This document shows positions 35,273-43,870 of a stretch of DNA of 64,000 bases, one piece after another. A program made the translations under genes and the position numbers. Source of the DNA: Bacteroidota bacterium. GTDB lineage: Bacteria > Bacteroidota > Bacteroidia > Bacteroidales > Dysgonomonadaceae. A model generated the notes under the pieces. The model saw only the letters and a program-made list of their open reading frames with translations, was not told the DNA's origin and ran no database searches. The stretch spans positions 124,001 to 188,000 of the forward strand of contig JAEWGM010000036.1 in assembly GCA_023388315.1 (NCBI GenBank). Direction: 5' to 3'. Within the stretch, counting starts at the first letter, position 1. Every line of letters begins with the position of its first letter.

Positions 35273-36478
35273 CTAATAATTGATATAATCTAGGGTTTTT
35301 ATTTTTTGTGATTGGTTTATTTTCTCCAACGTTTTCCAACACTGATACAGCCCTCTGGGCACGTGGAAACAGCCTTTCCATTTTCCGCCTTTCAGGTCGA
35401 GCAATACTTCTCCTTGGCGATTGAGGTACCCCCACCATTCGGGATGTTCCGCATCTTTGAAGTGCGACCAAGTATAGTCGTGAATTTTCTCGAACCACGT
35501 CAAGCACTCTCTTGAACCGGTTAACTGGTAGCCTTTTAGTAGTGAAATAAGCGTTTCGATATGCACCCACCAAAGTTTTTGATCCCATTCCAGTTGTTGT
35601 GTGGGATGGCCTAACCTGTCCATAAAATAGAAGATGCCGCCGTATTTTTTATCCCAGCCGTACTCTATCATGGTGAGAGTCGTCTGCACCGCTTTTTCAA
35701 TAAGTTGGGGGCGATTGAGTCGGACGCCTAAATCCATAATAAACCACATGGCTTCGATGGCGTGTCCGGGATTTACCAAGCGGCCGTCGAACGTGTCGGA
35801 GAGTGAGCCGTCGGTATGCACGTTTTCGATAATGATTCCTCCCAATTCGGGACGAAGAAAAACGTCCATTACTTCGTGGATGCAGGTCTCTATGGTTTCC
35901 ACGAGGAATTTCTCGTCCAACAGATGTTCAATTTCAAGCGAGAGATTGCACAAAATCATCGGTAACGCGAAGTTTTTGAGGTTGCGCGTTCCGGCGTGTG
36001 CTTTATTCCATTTTCCTTTTGGATTTTCGGTTTTTGATAAAATAATGTCGAACGTGCGTTTAGCGATATCGGCGTACTCCTTATTGTCCGTTGCTAGGCT
36101 CAATTGTCCGAAAGCCATTGCGGCAAAGGTGTAAGAAAATATGTTATATGGTTCAACAAGCGGATTTCCTTCTCGCGTAAGCGAAAAATACCAGTTTAAG
36201 TTGCCGTCGTGTCCGTATTTCTTCAAAAATTCGGCGCCTTGAATAGCACAATCGAGCCATTCCTGACGTTTTTCCACCTTATTATATAGCATGGAAAAGA
36301 GCCAAACCTGTCTGCCTTGCAACCAGATAAACTTATCGGTGTCAAATACATTTCCTTGCCTATCTAAGCATGTAAAATAGCCGCCAAAGTCTTTGTCTTG
36401 CGATTTATGAAGCCAAAATGGAATTACATTTTTTAGTAATTCATCTTTGTATAATAATTCAAGTTCTTTAATATCCAT
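35273..36478 (-). CDS. N-acylglucosamine 2-epimerase (AGE/renin-binding-protein family, 401 aa)
   Basis: The (alpha/alpha)6 barrel family is recognised from FIWLQGRQVWLFSMLYN, FSLTREGNPL, RLVNPGHAIEAMWFIMDLG (catalytic His region) and the C-terminal DQKLWWVHIETL and HPEWWGYLNRQG. It converts ManNAc to GlcNAc, the step after NanA in Bacteroides-type sialic-acid catabolism, where NanE is of this family. Length is normal. It leads an operon with the truncated SusC gene five bases downstream. It shares strand and pathway with nanA/GH20 8-14 kb away. Confidence 0.9.
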   Translation of the reverse strand: MDIKELELLYKDELLKNVIPFWLHKSQDKDFGGYFTCLDRQGNVFDTDKFIWLQGRQVWLFSMLYNKVEKRQEWLDCAIQGAEFLKKYGHDGNLNWYFSLTREGNPLVEPYNIFSYTFAAMAFGQLSLATDNKEYADIAKRTFDIILSKTENPKGKWNKAHAGTRNLKNFALPMILCNLSLEIEHLLDEKFLVETIETCIHEVMDVFLRPELGGIIIENVHTDGSLSDTFDGRLVNPGHAIEAMWFIMDLGVRLNRPQLIEKAVQTTLTMIEYGWDKKYGGIFYFMDRLGHPTQQLEWDQKLWWVHIETLISLLKGYQLTGSRECLTWFEKIHDYTWSHFKDAEHPEWWGYLNRQGEVLLDLKGGKWKGCFHVPRGLYQCWKTLEKINQSQKIKTLDYINY

Positions 36479-36550
36479 TGTGATTTATGCGTTTGCATTA
36501 AAAGAATAATCAAAAATCCGAGCTTATTAGTAAATAATAATTTGATTACG

Positions 36551-36558
36551 CAAAGGTA
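36551..36558 (-). promoter_or_regulatory. Promoter of the AGE-SusC operon
   Basis: The minus strand reads TACCTTTG, a perfect TAnnTTTG box, 72 bases upstream of the AGE ATG. Confidence 0.6.
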
Positions 36559-36686
36559 TAGTAAATAAATTTAATAAATAATGTGCGCGGAGAGTTTTTT
36601 GTTAAAATGGCAAAGATTTAACATTTTAACCTATAAATTGCGGTATTTAAGACAGAAAAACTGAAAACCGCGGGTAAAGAGTGAGG

Positions 36687-37415
36687 TTATAAAATAAATT
36701 CTTCTGCTTTTTTCAAAGAATCCAGTTTTCCAACGTCCAATAATTGAAGGTTTTTCGGTGTGTGCGCGTTGATTTTTATTTTGTTACAAACAGAAAGATA
36801 GAAATCGATGACCGAAAATTTATCGGGAAAATCGGTCATGAATGAAAAAACGGATGGGTTGATTACGTGAATTCCTGAAAACGCCAGTTTATGATAATTT
36901 TCGGGATTGAAGTCGGGTAGGGGAGATTTGGTTTCGCCCGTTTGTTCGTTAATCCAACCTTTTAGGTATTGGTTTTTGTCGAAAAGCAGGTATCGTGATG
37001 TTTTTCTCTCGCTGGCGACTAAAGTTACATCCGAACCGTTTTTCAGATGTGTTTGGTATAAGTTTCGTAAATCGATATTCGAAAAAATGTCTACGTTGTG
37101 CACTAAAAACGGCTGCCCGTCGTTGAAAAACCACGACGCTTTTTTTATACCTCCACCCGTATCCAACAGTTTTTCACGCTCATCGGAAAACTCAATTCGG
37201 ATACCGAAATTGTTGTTCTCACGAACAAAATTGATAATTTGATCCGCGAAATGATGCACGTTAATAATAATTTTATCAAAACCAGCGACTTTTAGTTTTT
37301 CGATAGTGTGTTGCAACAAAGGTTTTCCCAATACGGGAACCATAGACTTGGGCATTGTATCGGTGAGTGGTTTTAGACGTGTGCCGAGTCCGGCGGCGAA
37401 AATCATCGCTTTCAT
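36687..37415 (-). CDS. Nucleotidyltransferase, probable MurNAc-1-phosphate uridylyltransferase (MurU-like, 242 aa)
   Basis: The sugar-phosphate nucleotidyltransferase signature MKAMIFAAGLGTRLKPLTDTMPKSMVPV binds the nucleotide. DTGGGIKKA and HNVDIFSNID (metal Asp) follow. Directly upstream, 19 bases away, is an AmgK-like kinase fused to a RapZ domain; AmgK plus MurU form the MurNAc salvage route that bypasses de novo UDP-MurNAc synthesis. The start at 37415 matches the family; another ATG lies nine bases upstream. The MurU assignment depends on the neighbour. Confidence 0.75.
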   Translation of the reverse strand: MKAMIFAAGLGTRLKPLTDTMPKSMVPVLGKPLLQHTIEKLKVAGFDKIIINVHHFADQIINFVRENNNFGIRIEFSDEREKLLDTGGGIKKASWFFNDGQPFLVHNVDIFSNIDLRNLYQTHLKNGSDVTLVASERKTSRYLLFDKNQYLKGWINEQTGETKSPLPDFNPENYHKLAFSGIHVINPSVFSFMTDFPDKFSVIDFYLSVCNKIKINAHTPKNLQLLDVGKLDSLKKAEEFIL

Positions 37416-37434
37416 ATTTTGCATTTTGAGGTGT

Positions 37435-38856
37435 TTATCTCCTTCTAAACTCCTGTTCCAAATTTTGCTCCCGATGCGTCAACGAGACTTTCACTCCAAA
37501 TTTTTTCGAGATATGCTCTGCTGTTTTTTGTGCGGCGTAAACCGAGCGGTGCTGTCCGCCGGTGCAGCCGAAAGAGATCATCAGGTCGGTGAAATCTCGG
37601 TCGATATATCGTTTTACGTGGCTGTCGATTAGCGGAACGATGTTGCTTAAAAATGCGGTCATTTCACCGTCGTCTTCCAAAAATTTGATTACCGATTCAT
37701 CTAATCCCGTGTATTGGTTGTACCGCTCAAACTTGCCGGGATTGTTGATGGCGCGGCAATCGAACACGTATCCGCCGCCGTTTCCCGAAGTATCGTTGGG
37801 GATTCCTTTTTTGTACGCGAAACTGAAAACCCGAACAGTAAGCTCACGCTTTTGTGTATCGGCAAACTGCTTTAGTTCGGTCATTTCGCGAAGCATTTTT
37901 GTAAGGTAAGGATATTCGTCGAATCCGTCGTTCAATAATTCGCGTAAGTTCTTGAGCGCAAACGGAATGCTTTGAATAAAGTGCGGTTTTTTCTCGAAAT
38001 ATCCGCGAAAGCCATAAGCGCCAAGCACTTGTAAGGTTCTAAACAATACAAATAAACGAAGTTTTTTTACAAATTCGGCATCGTCTACTTCGCGGTGTTT
38101 TTTGAGCGATGAAATGTAAGTTTGGATAAGTTCGTCGCGCAGCTCGTTGGGAAAATTGGCTTTTGCCTGCCACAAAAAAGACGCTACGTCGTAATACACC
38201 GGACCTTTTCGCCCGCCTTGGTAATCGATAAAATAGGGTTCACCATCCACCAACATCACGTTGCGCGACTGAAAATCGCGATATAAAAACGTTTCCGATT
38301 CGCCTTGCAAAAGGTTTTGAGCCAAGCGGTCGAAATCGTTTTCCAACAAGTCTTCCTGAAATTCCATTTCGGTGGTTTTAAGGAAGTTGTATTTAAAATA
38401 ATTCAAGTCCCAATAAACGGAACGGCTGTTAAATTCCGGTTGCGGATAGCAGATATCAAAGTTCAAATCCTGCGCACCCTTCACCTGAAAATCAGCCAAA
38501 GCGGCGATGGTTTTGTGCAGCAACGCTTTCTCTTCGGGGCTGAAAACGCCCGTTAGCCGTCCGGCTTTAATTTTGTCGAATAGCACAGTATCGCCCAAAT
38601 CCTGCTGGATGTAAAATATTTCATCATCGGTTGCGGAAAACACTTCGGGGACATTCAAGCCCTGCTTTTTGAAATGGCGCGACAGTTCCAAAAAAGCGTG
38701 GTTTTCTTCACGCGACTGTCCGTGCACCCCAATAATCGAGTCATCGTCTTTTTTGAGGCGATAATATCTTCTGTTTGAGCCGGATGATGGTAGTGTCTCT
38801 ATTTCGGGTTTTGATTTCCCGGTGTGTTGTTTGAAAAGAGAAATGAGTTGTTTCAT
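37435..38856 (-). CDS. AmgK-like sugar kinase fused to a RapZ C-terminal domain (473 aa)
   Basis: Residues 1 to about 320 form an aminoglycoside-phosphotransferase-like kinase: SGSNRRYYRL (nucleotide loop), FLYRDFQSRNVML (catalytic loop with Asp and Asn) and FIDYQGGRKGPVYYDVASFLW (metal-binding Asp and helix). Residues of about 340-473 match the C-terminal domain of RapZ/YvcJ: VFSFAYKKGIP, GYVFDCRAINNPG and SFGCTGGQHRSVYAAQ. RapZ senses glucosamine-6-phosphate in E. coli. The RapZ P-loop half is absent. The fusion suggests amino-sugar-sensing control of MurNAc/GlcNAc recycling; this is inference. Confidence 0.82.
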   Translation of the reverse strand: MKQLISLFKQHTGKSKPEIETLPSSGSNRRYYRLKKDDDSIIGVHGQSREENHAFLELSRHFKKQGLNVPEVFSATDDEIFYIQQDLGDTVLFDKIKAGRLTGVFSPEEKALLHKTIAALADFQVKGAQDLNFDICYPQPEFNSRSVYWDLNYFKYNFLKTTEMEFQEDLLENDFDRLAQNLLQGESETFLYRDFQSRNVMLVDGEPYFIDYQGGRKGPVYYDVASFLWQAKANFPNELRDELIQTYISSLKKHREVDDAEFVKKLRLFVLFRTLQVLGAYGFRGYFEKKPHFIQSIPFALKNLRELLNDGFDEYPYLTKMLREMTELKQFADTQKRELTVRVFSFAYKKGIPNDTSGNGGGYVFDCRAINNPGKFERYNQYTGLDESVIKFLEDDGEMTAFLSNIVPLIDSHVKRYIDRDFTDLMISFGCTGGQHRSVYAAQKTAEHISKKFGVKVSLTHREQNLEQEFRRR

Positions 38857-39053
38857 AATTTTTTATTGTTGACGAATGGCTTGAAAATAAGCTTTTTCGC
38901 GTTCAATTTAGTTCTATTCTTTTGTATATTCAAGTCAATTCGGGGCGCGGTGAGTCCCAAATTGGGAAAGTCAAGTAAAATCTGACACGGATTTTGCTGA
39001 TAAAAACGGAAGCAGACGGCGGTTTTCTACTGCCTTCGGCGTAAAATATCAAC

Positions 39054-40976
39054 TTACAAATCAATCTCATCTAACCACGCTTTCGCCACGGCATCACTCG
39101 GCATACGCCAATCGCCTCGAGGCGATAAACTTACCGAGCCAATTTTAGGCCCATCGGGCATACAGGATCGTTTGAATTGTTGCGCGAAAAACCGTTTGTA
39201 GAAAACGCGTAGCCATTTTAAAATTTCTTCGGGTGAATATATCTCGGCAAACGCGTGGCGTGCCATAAAATACACCCTTTTGGGGCTGTCACCGTAGCGA
39301 AGCATTCTGTGCAAAAAGAAATCGTGCAATTCATACGGGCCGACATAGTTTTCCGTTTTTTGTGCAATTTTGCCCTCTTTGTCGGCAGGTAGTAGCTCGG
39401 GGCTAAACGGCGTATCCACAATATCGTGGAGAATTTTAGCCGTTTCTTTTTCCATTTGGGTATCGGCAATCCATCTTACCAGCGTCTTTACCAGTGTTTT
39501 GGGAACGCTTGCGTTTACGGCGTACATTGACATATGGTCGCCGTTATACGTTGCCCAACCCAGTGCCAGTTCCGATAAATTTCCGGTTCCCAACACAAAT
39601 CCGCCCGTTTTGTTGGCGTAATCCATGAGAATTTGTGTGCGTTCGCGCGCCTGAGCGTTTTCATACGTCACATCGTGTATGTTGATATCGTGCTCAATAT
39701 CCTTCAAATGTTGTGTAACGGCCTTCACAATGGAAATTTCTTTTGCTGTTACTCCGGCTGATTTCATCAACTCCACGGCGTTGGTATATGTCCTGTCGGT
39801 GGTACCAAATCCGGGCATAGTGATGCCAATGATGTTTTTTCGAGGCAAGCCCAGCAGATCAAAAGTTTTGATGAGGACAAGCAGTGCTAACGTGGAATCT
39901 AACCCACCTGAAACGCCGATGGTGATTGTTTTGGAGCCTGTGTGCAAAATCCGTTTGGCAAGCGCGTTTGTTTGAATGTTAAAGACTTCGTTGAGGGTTT
40001 TGTTTTCGGATTCTTTTGATGGAATAAACGGATGCGGATTAAATGTTCTGTACATTTTTGAAACTGAGGCGGCATCAATTTGACAGAATATTTCGTTTCG
40101 TTCGCCCGCGTACGTGGCAAAATCGGTTTTGCGAAGGCGCTCGTTTCGTAGTGCGGCAATGTCAATATCGGCAATGATTAGTTCATTTTCCATCGAAAAG
40201 CGTTTCGATTCTTGTAGCATGTTGCCGTTTTCGGCAATGTAGCTGGCACCGGAAAATACCGCATCGGTGGTGGATTCGCCACATCCTGCTGACGCGTACA
40301 CGTAGGCAGCAGCGCATTTTGCCGATTGCGTGAGAATGAGCGATTTTCGATACTCGTTTTTACCCACCACATCGTTGCTTGCCGCGAGGTTGAAAATAAT
40401 ATCGGCGCCTTGCATCGCCAAATCAGTCGATGGCGCAACAGGCGTCCACAAATCTTCCGAAATTTCCACGCAAAAGTTCCCGTGTGGGGTGTTAAAAACG
40501 AGTCCATCAGGAATGATATCGCAAAATTCGCCGTTAATTTCAATGTAGGTGTCGGTAATTTGATGTGCGGGGGAGAACCATCTTTTTTCGTATAAATCGC
40601 CATGGTTAGGGATATGGCTTTTTGGAACGATGCCTAAAATTCCTTCGGACGAAAGCACGCAAGCCACGTTGTACAACGCGTTTTGATGCTGTAGCGGTAA
40701 ACCAACGATAACAATGATGGAAGGTTTATCTTTCAGGTAATCCCGTAACTCCGCAACCGACTCCAGCGCCTTTTTTTGCAACGCTTCCTGAAAGAACAAA
40801 TCGGCGCACGTGTAGGCGGTGATGCTCAATTCGGGGAAGCACAAAATTTGCACGTTTTGTAACAACGCGTCGGCAATTGTCGATTTTATTTGCTGCAAGT
40901 TAAAATCGCAATCGGCAACGCGCACTTTGGGCGAAGCCGCCGCCACGCGGATAAATCCGTAGTTGTTGATATTCAT
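39054..40976 (-). CDS. nadE: NAD+ synthetase with nitrilase-type glutaminase domain; nucleophile replaced by Ser (640 aa)
   Basis: The N-terminal glutaminase domain (1-290) keeps Glu49 (FPELS) and Lys119 (VPKSHIPN), but where the family reads VEICED it reads VEISED, so the catalytic Cys is Ser173 (codon TCG at 40460-40458); a Cys is present four residues earlier (Cys169). The C-terminal synthetase (about 325-640) has the ATP-pyrophosphatase loop GVSGGLDSTLAL, GTGNLSELALGW and a normal tail. It amidates deamido-NAD. If Ser173 cannot attack glutamine, the enzyme would need free ammonia. Length is normal, and its own promoter lies at 41008. Confidence 0.92.
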   Translation of the reverse strand: MNINNYGFIRVAAASPKVRVADCDFNLQQIKSTIADALLQNVQILCFPELSITAYTCADLFFQEALQKKALESVAELRDYLKDKPSIIVIVGLPLQHQNALYNVACVLSSEGILGIVPKSHIPNHGDLYEKRWFSPAHQITDTYIEINGEFCDIIPDGLVFNTPHGNFCVEISEDLWTPVAPSTDLAMQGADIIFNLAASNDVVGKNEYRKSLILTQSAKCAAAYVYASAGCGESTTDAVFSGASYIAENGNMLQESKRFSMENELIIADIDIAALRNERLRKTDFATYAGERNEIFCQIDAASVSKMYRTFNPHPFIPSKESENKTLNEVFNIQTNALAKRILHTGSKTITIGVSGGLDSTLALLVLIKTFDLLGLPRKNIIGITMPGFGTTDRTYTNAVELMKSAGVTAKEISIVKAVTQHLKDIEHDINIHDVTYENAQARERTQILMDYANKTGGFVLGTGNLSELALGWATYNGDHMSMYAVNASVPKTLVKTLVRWIADTQMEKETAKILHDIVDTPFSPELLPADKEGKIAQKTENYVGPYELHDFFLHRMLRYGDSPKRVYFMARHAFAEIYSPEEILKWLRVFYKRFFAQQFKRSCMPDGPKIGSVSLSPRGDWRMPSDAVAKAWLDEIDL

Positions 40977-41007
40977 AGTGGTCGCTCGTTAACGGTTGTA
41001 AATTTCA

Positions 41008-41015
41008 CAAATTTA
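41008..41015 (-). promoter_or_regulatory. nadE promoter
   Basis: The minus strand reads TAAATTTG, a perfect TAnnTTTG match, 31 bases upstream of the ATG. Confidence 0.55.
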
Positions 41016-41042
41016 GCTATTTTTCGCGAAACGAAAAGAGAC

Positions 41043-42476
41043 TTAGTTCAAATATTCCACTTGCATTTTATAATCCCACTCATCGAAATACAAATTCCGC
41101 TTGTCGGTTTCCACTTCTCCACGTTGAAAATCGACGGTTTCGCTGTGCGGATATTTCTTTTCGGGAAAAAATTTGTCTGAATAATCGGAATTGACATAAA
41201 AACGGTACGAATCGATGCCGCTCATAAAGAATTCCCGACTCGGTTTAATGGCAATTTCGCCACCACGGCCAAACGAAATATCGGCGGGAATCCATCCCGT
41301 TCCTTCAAAATAAACTTCTGCCCAATCGTGCAAGTTCACCTCGCCGGGATGCGTCATCCATCCGCTTTGCCAACGTGCGGGAATGCCTTTGTAGCGCAGC
41401 ATCGTAATCAGCAGCAGCGCCACCTGCCCGCAATCGCCTTTGCGATTTTCGAGTACATACTCCGGAATATTGCCGATGGTGGAATACTCCAACGCGCTCG
41501 CCCACGGATAGTTGGCGGCGATGTATCGGTAAATGGCTTGCAGGTTTTCCGCGGGTGTTTGTGGGTTTCGTGTAATGCTGTCGGTAAGTTTTTTGATGTT
41601 TTCCGAAAACAGAATGTGCGGCTTGCGCTCCGATGTGTAAGTTCTGTACATTTCAGAGGATTTATCATACGGCTTCACTTCGATTTCCGCCAAATCGAAC
41701 CATTCGCCTTGCGAAGCAAACTCGTATTCTGCCCAAAAAACCGTCGGTTTGCCGCTTTGAGCGGGCTGTTCCATATAAATGGACGTGTGCGCGGTTTTAT
41801 CGTCCGACAAAATAAAATCGGGTTGCGACGCGGCAATGAACTTTACTTCGGTTTGTCTTCCAATATCTTGTCGCGGATAAGGCAGCCACGCTTTCAGCAC
41901 CTCGCCATCGGGCACGGCATCGGCATTTACGGTGAGTGTGTAATGTATTTTTACTTTTTTCTTCGGAAGCAGGTATTTCCCTTTAATATTGGCCGCGATT
42001 TTCTGATTAAAAGCGTCAATAAGCAACGAATCGCGCGGCGTATCCGATTTTGGCGGCGCCGCTTTCAGCAATTCCCGAGCCGACGCGCTGACGCGGAAAA
42101 TATTGGGCGCGGCGTTTCGGAAATAGCGTTTTTCGCCGTCAATAATGCGAAACTCGAGCGCTTTGGATGCTTCCCATTCGTTTAAAAGTGAGTCCGAAGG
42201 CGTAAATTGTTGATTCTTCTCAATCCAGGCAACTATTTCCGCTTTTGTCCTGTTGAAGTCCAGTTCAACCCTGTGTAGCGAATCTTTCACAAATTGAAGT
42301 TGGGCGGCCTCTTCAGTCGATATCCCTTGCATCACGGAATCGATTATTTGCTTTGCAGCAGTGAAATTTCCGTTTTCAATTTCATTGCTGATTCGTTGCC
42401 TGTAATGGATTGAAGAAGTGTTGCAAGCAGTGAGTGTCATGGCGATAAATGCGATAAAAAAGGCTAATTTACTCAT
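41043..42476 (-). CDS. Transglutaminase-like lipoprotein (477 aa)
   Basis: A lipoprotein signal with lipobox LTAC (Cys18) is followed by a helical N-terminal part and a beta-rich middle (HYTLTVNADAVPDGEVLKAWLPYP). The transglutaminase-like core carries the Cys-His-Asp triad in KGDCGQVALLL, NLHDWAEVYF and PADISF. Such domains in surface lipoproteins usually act as proteases or peptidoglycan/peptide amidases; the substrate is unknown. The start overlaps the HAD gene stop by four bases, so it is the last gene of a run toxin-antitoxin, HAD, transglutaminase. Confidence 0.85.
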   Translation of the reverse strand: MSKLAFFIAFIAMTLTACNTSSIHYRQRISNEIENGNFTAAKQIIDSVMQGISTEEAAQLQFVKDSLHRVELDFNRTKAEIVAWIEKNQQFTPSDSLLNEWEASKALEFRIIDGEKRYFRNAAPNIFRVSASARELLKAAPPKSDTPRDSLLIDAFNQKIAANIKGKYLLPKKKVKIHYTLTVNADAVPDGEVLKAWLPYPRQDIGRQTEVKFIAASQPDFILSDDKTAHTSIYMEQPAQSGKPTVFWAEYEFASQGEWFDLAEIEVKPYDKSSEMYRTYTSERKPHILFSENIKKLTDSITRNPQTPAENLQAIYRYIAANYPWASALEYSTIGNIPEYVLENRKGDCGQVALLLITMLRYKGIPARWQSGWMTHPGEVNLHDWAEVYFEGTGWIPADISFGRGGEIAIKPSREFFMSGIDSYRFYVNSDYSDKFFPEKKYPHSETVDFQRGEVETDKRNLYFDEWDYKMQVEYLN

Positions 42477-43225
42477 AAGTTGTTGTTTTTAAGTGTTAAG
42501 GCAATCCGTAGGATTTCGGGAAAGCTTTCCAGTAATTCTGTCATTGAGCTAAAAACAATGTTCGCGCCGGCGTCTGTAAGCGCTTTGTCGGGCAGCGGTC
42601 CGGTGTTTACACAAATGGTGAAAAGCCCCGCTTTGGTAGCAGACTCCGTGCCCAGCGGCGCGTTTTCAATGGCCAATGCTTGGTTCGGTTTGAGATTTCC
42701 CGCTTTTTCGAGACCCATTAAAAATGGTTCGGGATCGGGTTTGCCGATTTTTGTATCGAAGGCGGTAACCATATTTTCGCGCGAAAATACGCCGGGAAAA
42801 TGCTGATTCAGGTTTTCCAGCAACGATGGTTGCTTCGAACCGGTTACTAAAACCGGCAAAAGTCCTTGCCGACGAGTGAGATCCAGTGCTTCTTTGGCGC
42901 TAGGCATTACTGCGCCATCGTGATATTTCCGAAAAAGTTCGGTTTTGCGCAAATAAATTTCTTTTATCTCCTCTGCAGTGCCGTCACGGCCGCGCTCTTT
43001 CTGAAAGTATAAATTAATGGTGGAATCTGCGGGGCGTCCTTCGTGCATATAAAAATCTTCGGGGCGCGTGGTTTGAAAACCAAATTCCACCATCGTTTCT
43101 TGCCACGATTTCGCGTGCGCGGGCATAGAATCGTACAGCACGCCGTCCATATCGAAAAGGATGGCTTTTAAATTGAACTGAGTGAAATTATTTTTTTGTA
43201 AATAGTTTTGGAAAAGGGTTGTCAT
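42473..43225 (-). CDS. HAD-family hydrolase, beta-phosphoglucomutase-like (250 aa)
   Basis: HAD motif I is FDMDGVLYDS (nucleophile and acid Asp), the helical cap follows (YMHEGRPADSTINLYF), motif II is LVTGS, motif III the Lys in the DTKIGKPDPEPF region, and motif IV the IENAPLG area. Subfamily IA with a C1 cap is consistent with sugar-phosphate phosphatase or mutase activity; the substrate is unknown. It is coupled by four-base overlaps to the toxin gene upstream and the transglutaminase gene downstream. Confidence 0.85.
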   Translation of the reverse strand: MTTLFQNYLQKNNFTQFNLKAILFDMDGVLYDSMPAHAKSWQETMVEFGFQTTRPEDFYMHEGRPADSTINLYFQKERGRDGTAEEIKEIYLRKTELFRKYHDGAVMPSAKEALDLTRRQGLLPVLVTGSKQPSLLENLNQHFPGVFSRENMVTAFDTKIGKPDPEPFLMGLEKAGNLKPNQALAIENAPLGTESATKAGLFTICVNTGPLPDKALTDAGANIVFSSMTELLESFPEILRIALTLKNNNL

Positions 43226-43536
43226 GTTTTGAAAATTTCATGAATTGTTCGTGGTTCTTTTCTGCAATCCCAAATAGCTGAAATATAGATTGTTTGAGAT
43301 TCCACAAAATAAATTATTTTAAAATTTCTTCTAACAACAACGGCTCGAAATTTGTTGGGATAATTTTCGAGAGATCGCTCTATTTGACCGATTTCAGGAA
43401 ATCTTGCAAGCCGATCGGTTTCTTTAAGAATATCGTTAACCAATTTAAGTGCTGCGGCCTCACTTCGTTCTGCGAGCCATTGATAAATTAGGTCCAAGTG
43501 TTTCTGAGCCGTTGGTAACCAAATAATTTCATTCAT
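43222..43536 (-). CDS. RelE/ParE-family toxin (104 aa)
   Basis: The ParE-type pattern is clear: WLPTAQKHLDLIYQWLAERSEAAALKLVNDI (two N-terminal helices), RLARFPEIGQ, then YPNKFRAVVVRRNFKIIYFVESQTIYISAIWDCRKEPRTI (the final strands with Arg and Trp-Asp-x-Arg). Homologues poison gyrase or cleave mRNA. The start at 43536 (MNEIIWLPTA) is chosen over upstream codons because it fits the fold and overlaps the antitoxin by only eight bases. Its stop overlaps the HAD gene start by four bases, which ties the module to a metabolic operon. Confidence 0.8.
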   Translation of the reverse strand: MNEIIWLPTAQKHLDLIYQWLAERSEAAALKLVNDILKETDRLARFPEIGQIERSLENYPNKFRAVVVRRNFKIIYFVESQTIYISAIWDCRKEPRTIHEIFKT

Positions 43537-43774
43537 TTGGTAAAAATTTCGCTCTGATTTTATCCTGAGAACATCCATAGCCTTGCTTGGCTTCCCGGAG
43601 CGCATTGTCTATCTCAAAATGAAGTTCTTGAACGTTAAATTGACAGGGTGGTGTGGAGAGGTATTTACTAATTGATAATTCTTTTTCCAAGCGAAGTTGA
43701 TCCTTTTTTGGGAGTTGCTTTATCAAGGAGAGAATTTGTTCGTAAGTGAAGTCTAATTCTACTGCAATTTTCAT
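43529..43774 (-). CDS. Antitoxin partner of the ParE-like toxin (81 aa)
   Basis: This small protein starts MKIAVELDFTYEQILSLIKQLPKKDQLRLEKEL, a pattern of short antitoxins placed ahead of ParE-like toxins in Bacteroidetes, and has an acidic, flexible C-terminal half. It overlaps the toxin gene by eight bases. The start at 43774 is preferred because a TATATTTG promoter lies 34 bases upstream. No classical ribbon-helix-helix or HTH motif stands out, so the DNA-binding fold is uncertain. Confidence 0.65.
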   Translation of the reverse strand: MKIAVELDFTYEQILSLIKQLPKKDQLRLEKELSISKYLSTPPCQFNVQELHFEIDNALREAKQGYGCSQDKIRAKFLPNE

Positions 43775-43807
43775 ATGATTTTCTTTTTTAATTTGCTTAT
43801 TCAGACT

Positions 43808-43852
43808 CAAATATACAAAAAATACCGGAATAAATTTATATGCCGGTATTTT
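43808..43852 (-). promoter_or_regulatory. pgi terminator fused to the toxin-antitoxin promoter
   Basis: AAAATACCGG and CCGGTATTTT (43819-43828 and 43843-43852) form a perfect 10-bp stem with a following T-run on the minus strand, ending pgi transcription. Immediately beyond, TATATTTG (43815-43808) is a perfect TAnnTTTG box for the antitoxin gene. Confidence 0.7.
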
Positions 43853-43870
43853 AAGACTGTTATAAGTTCT

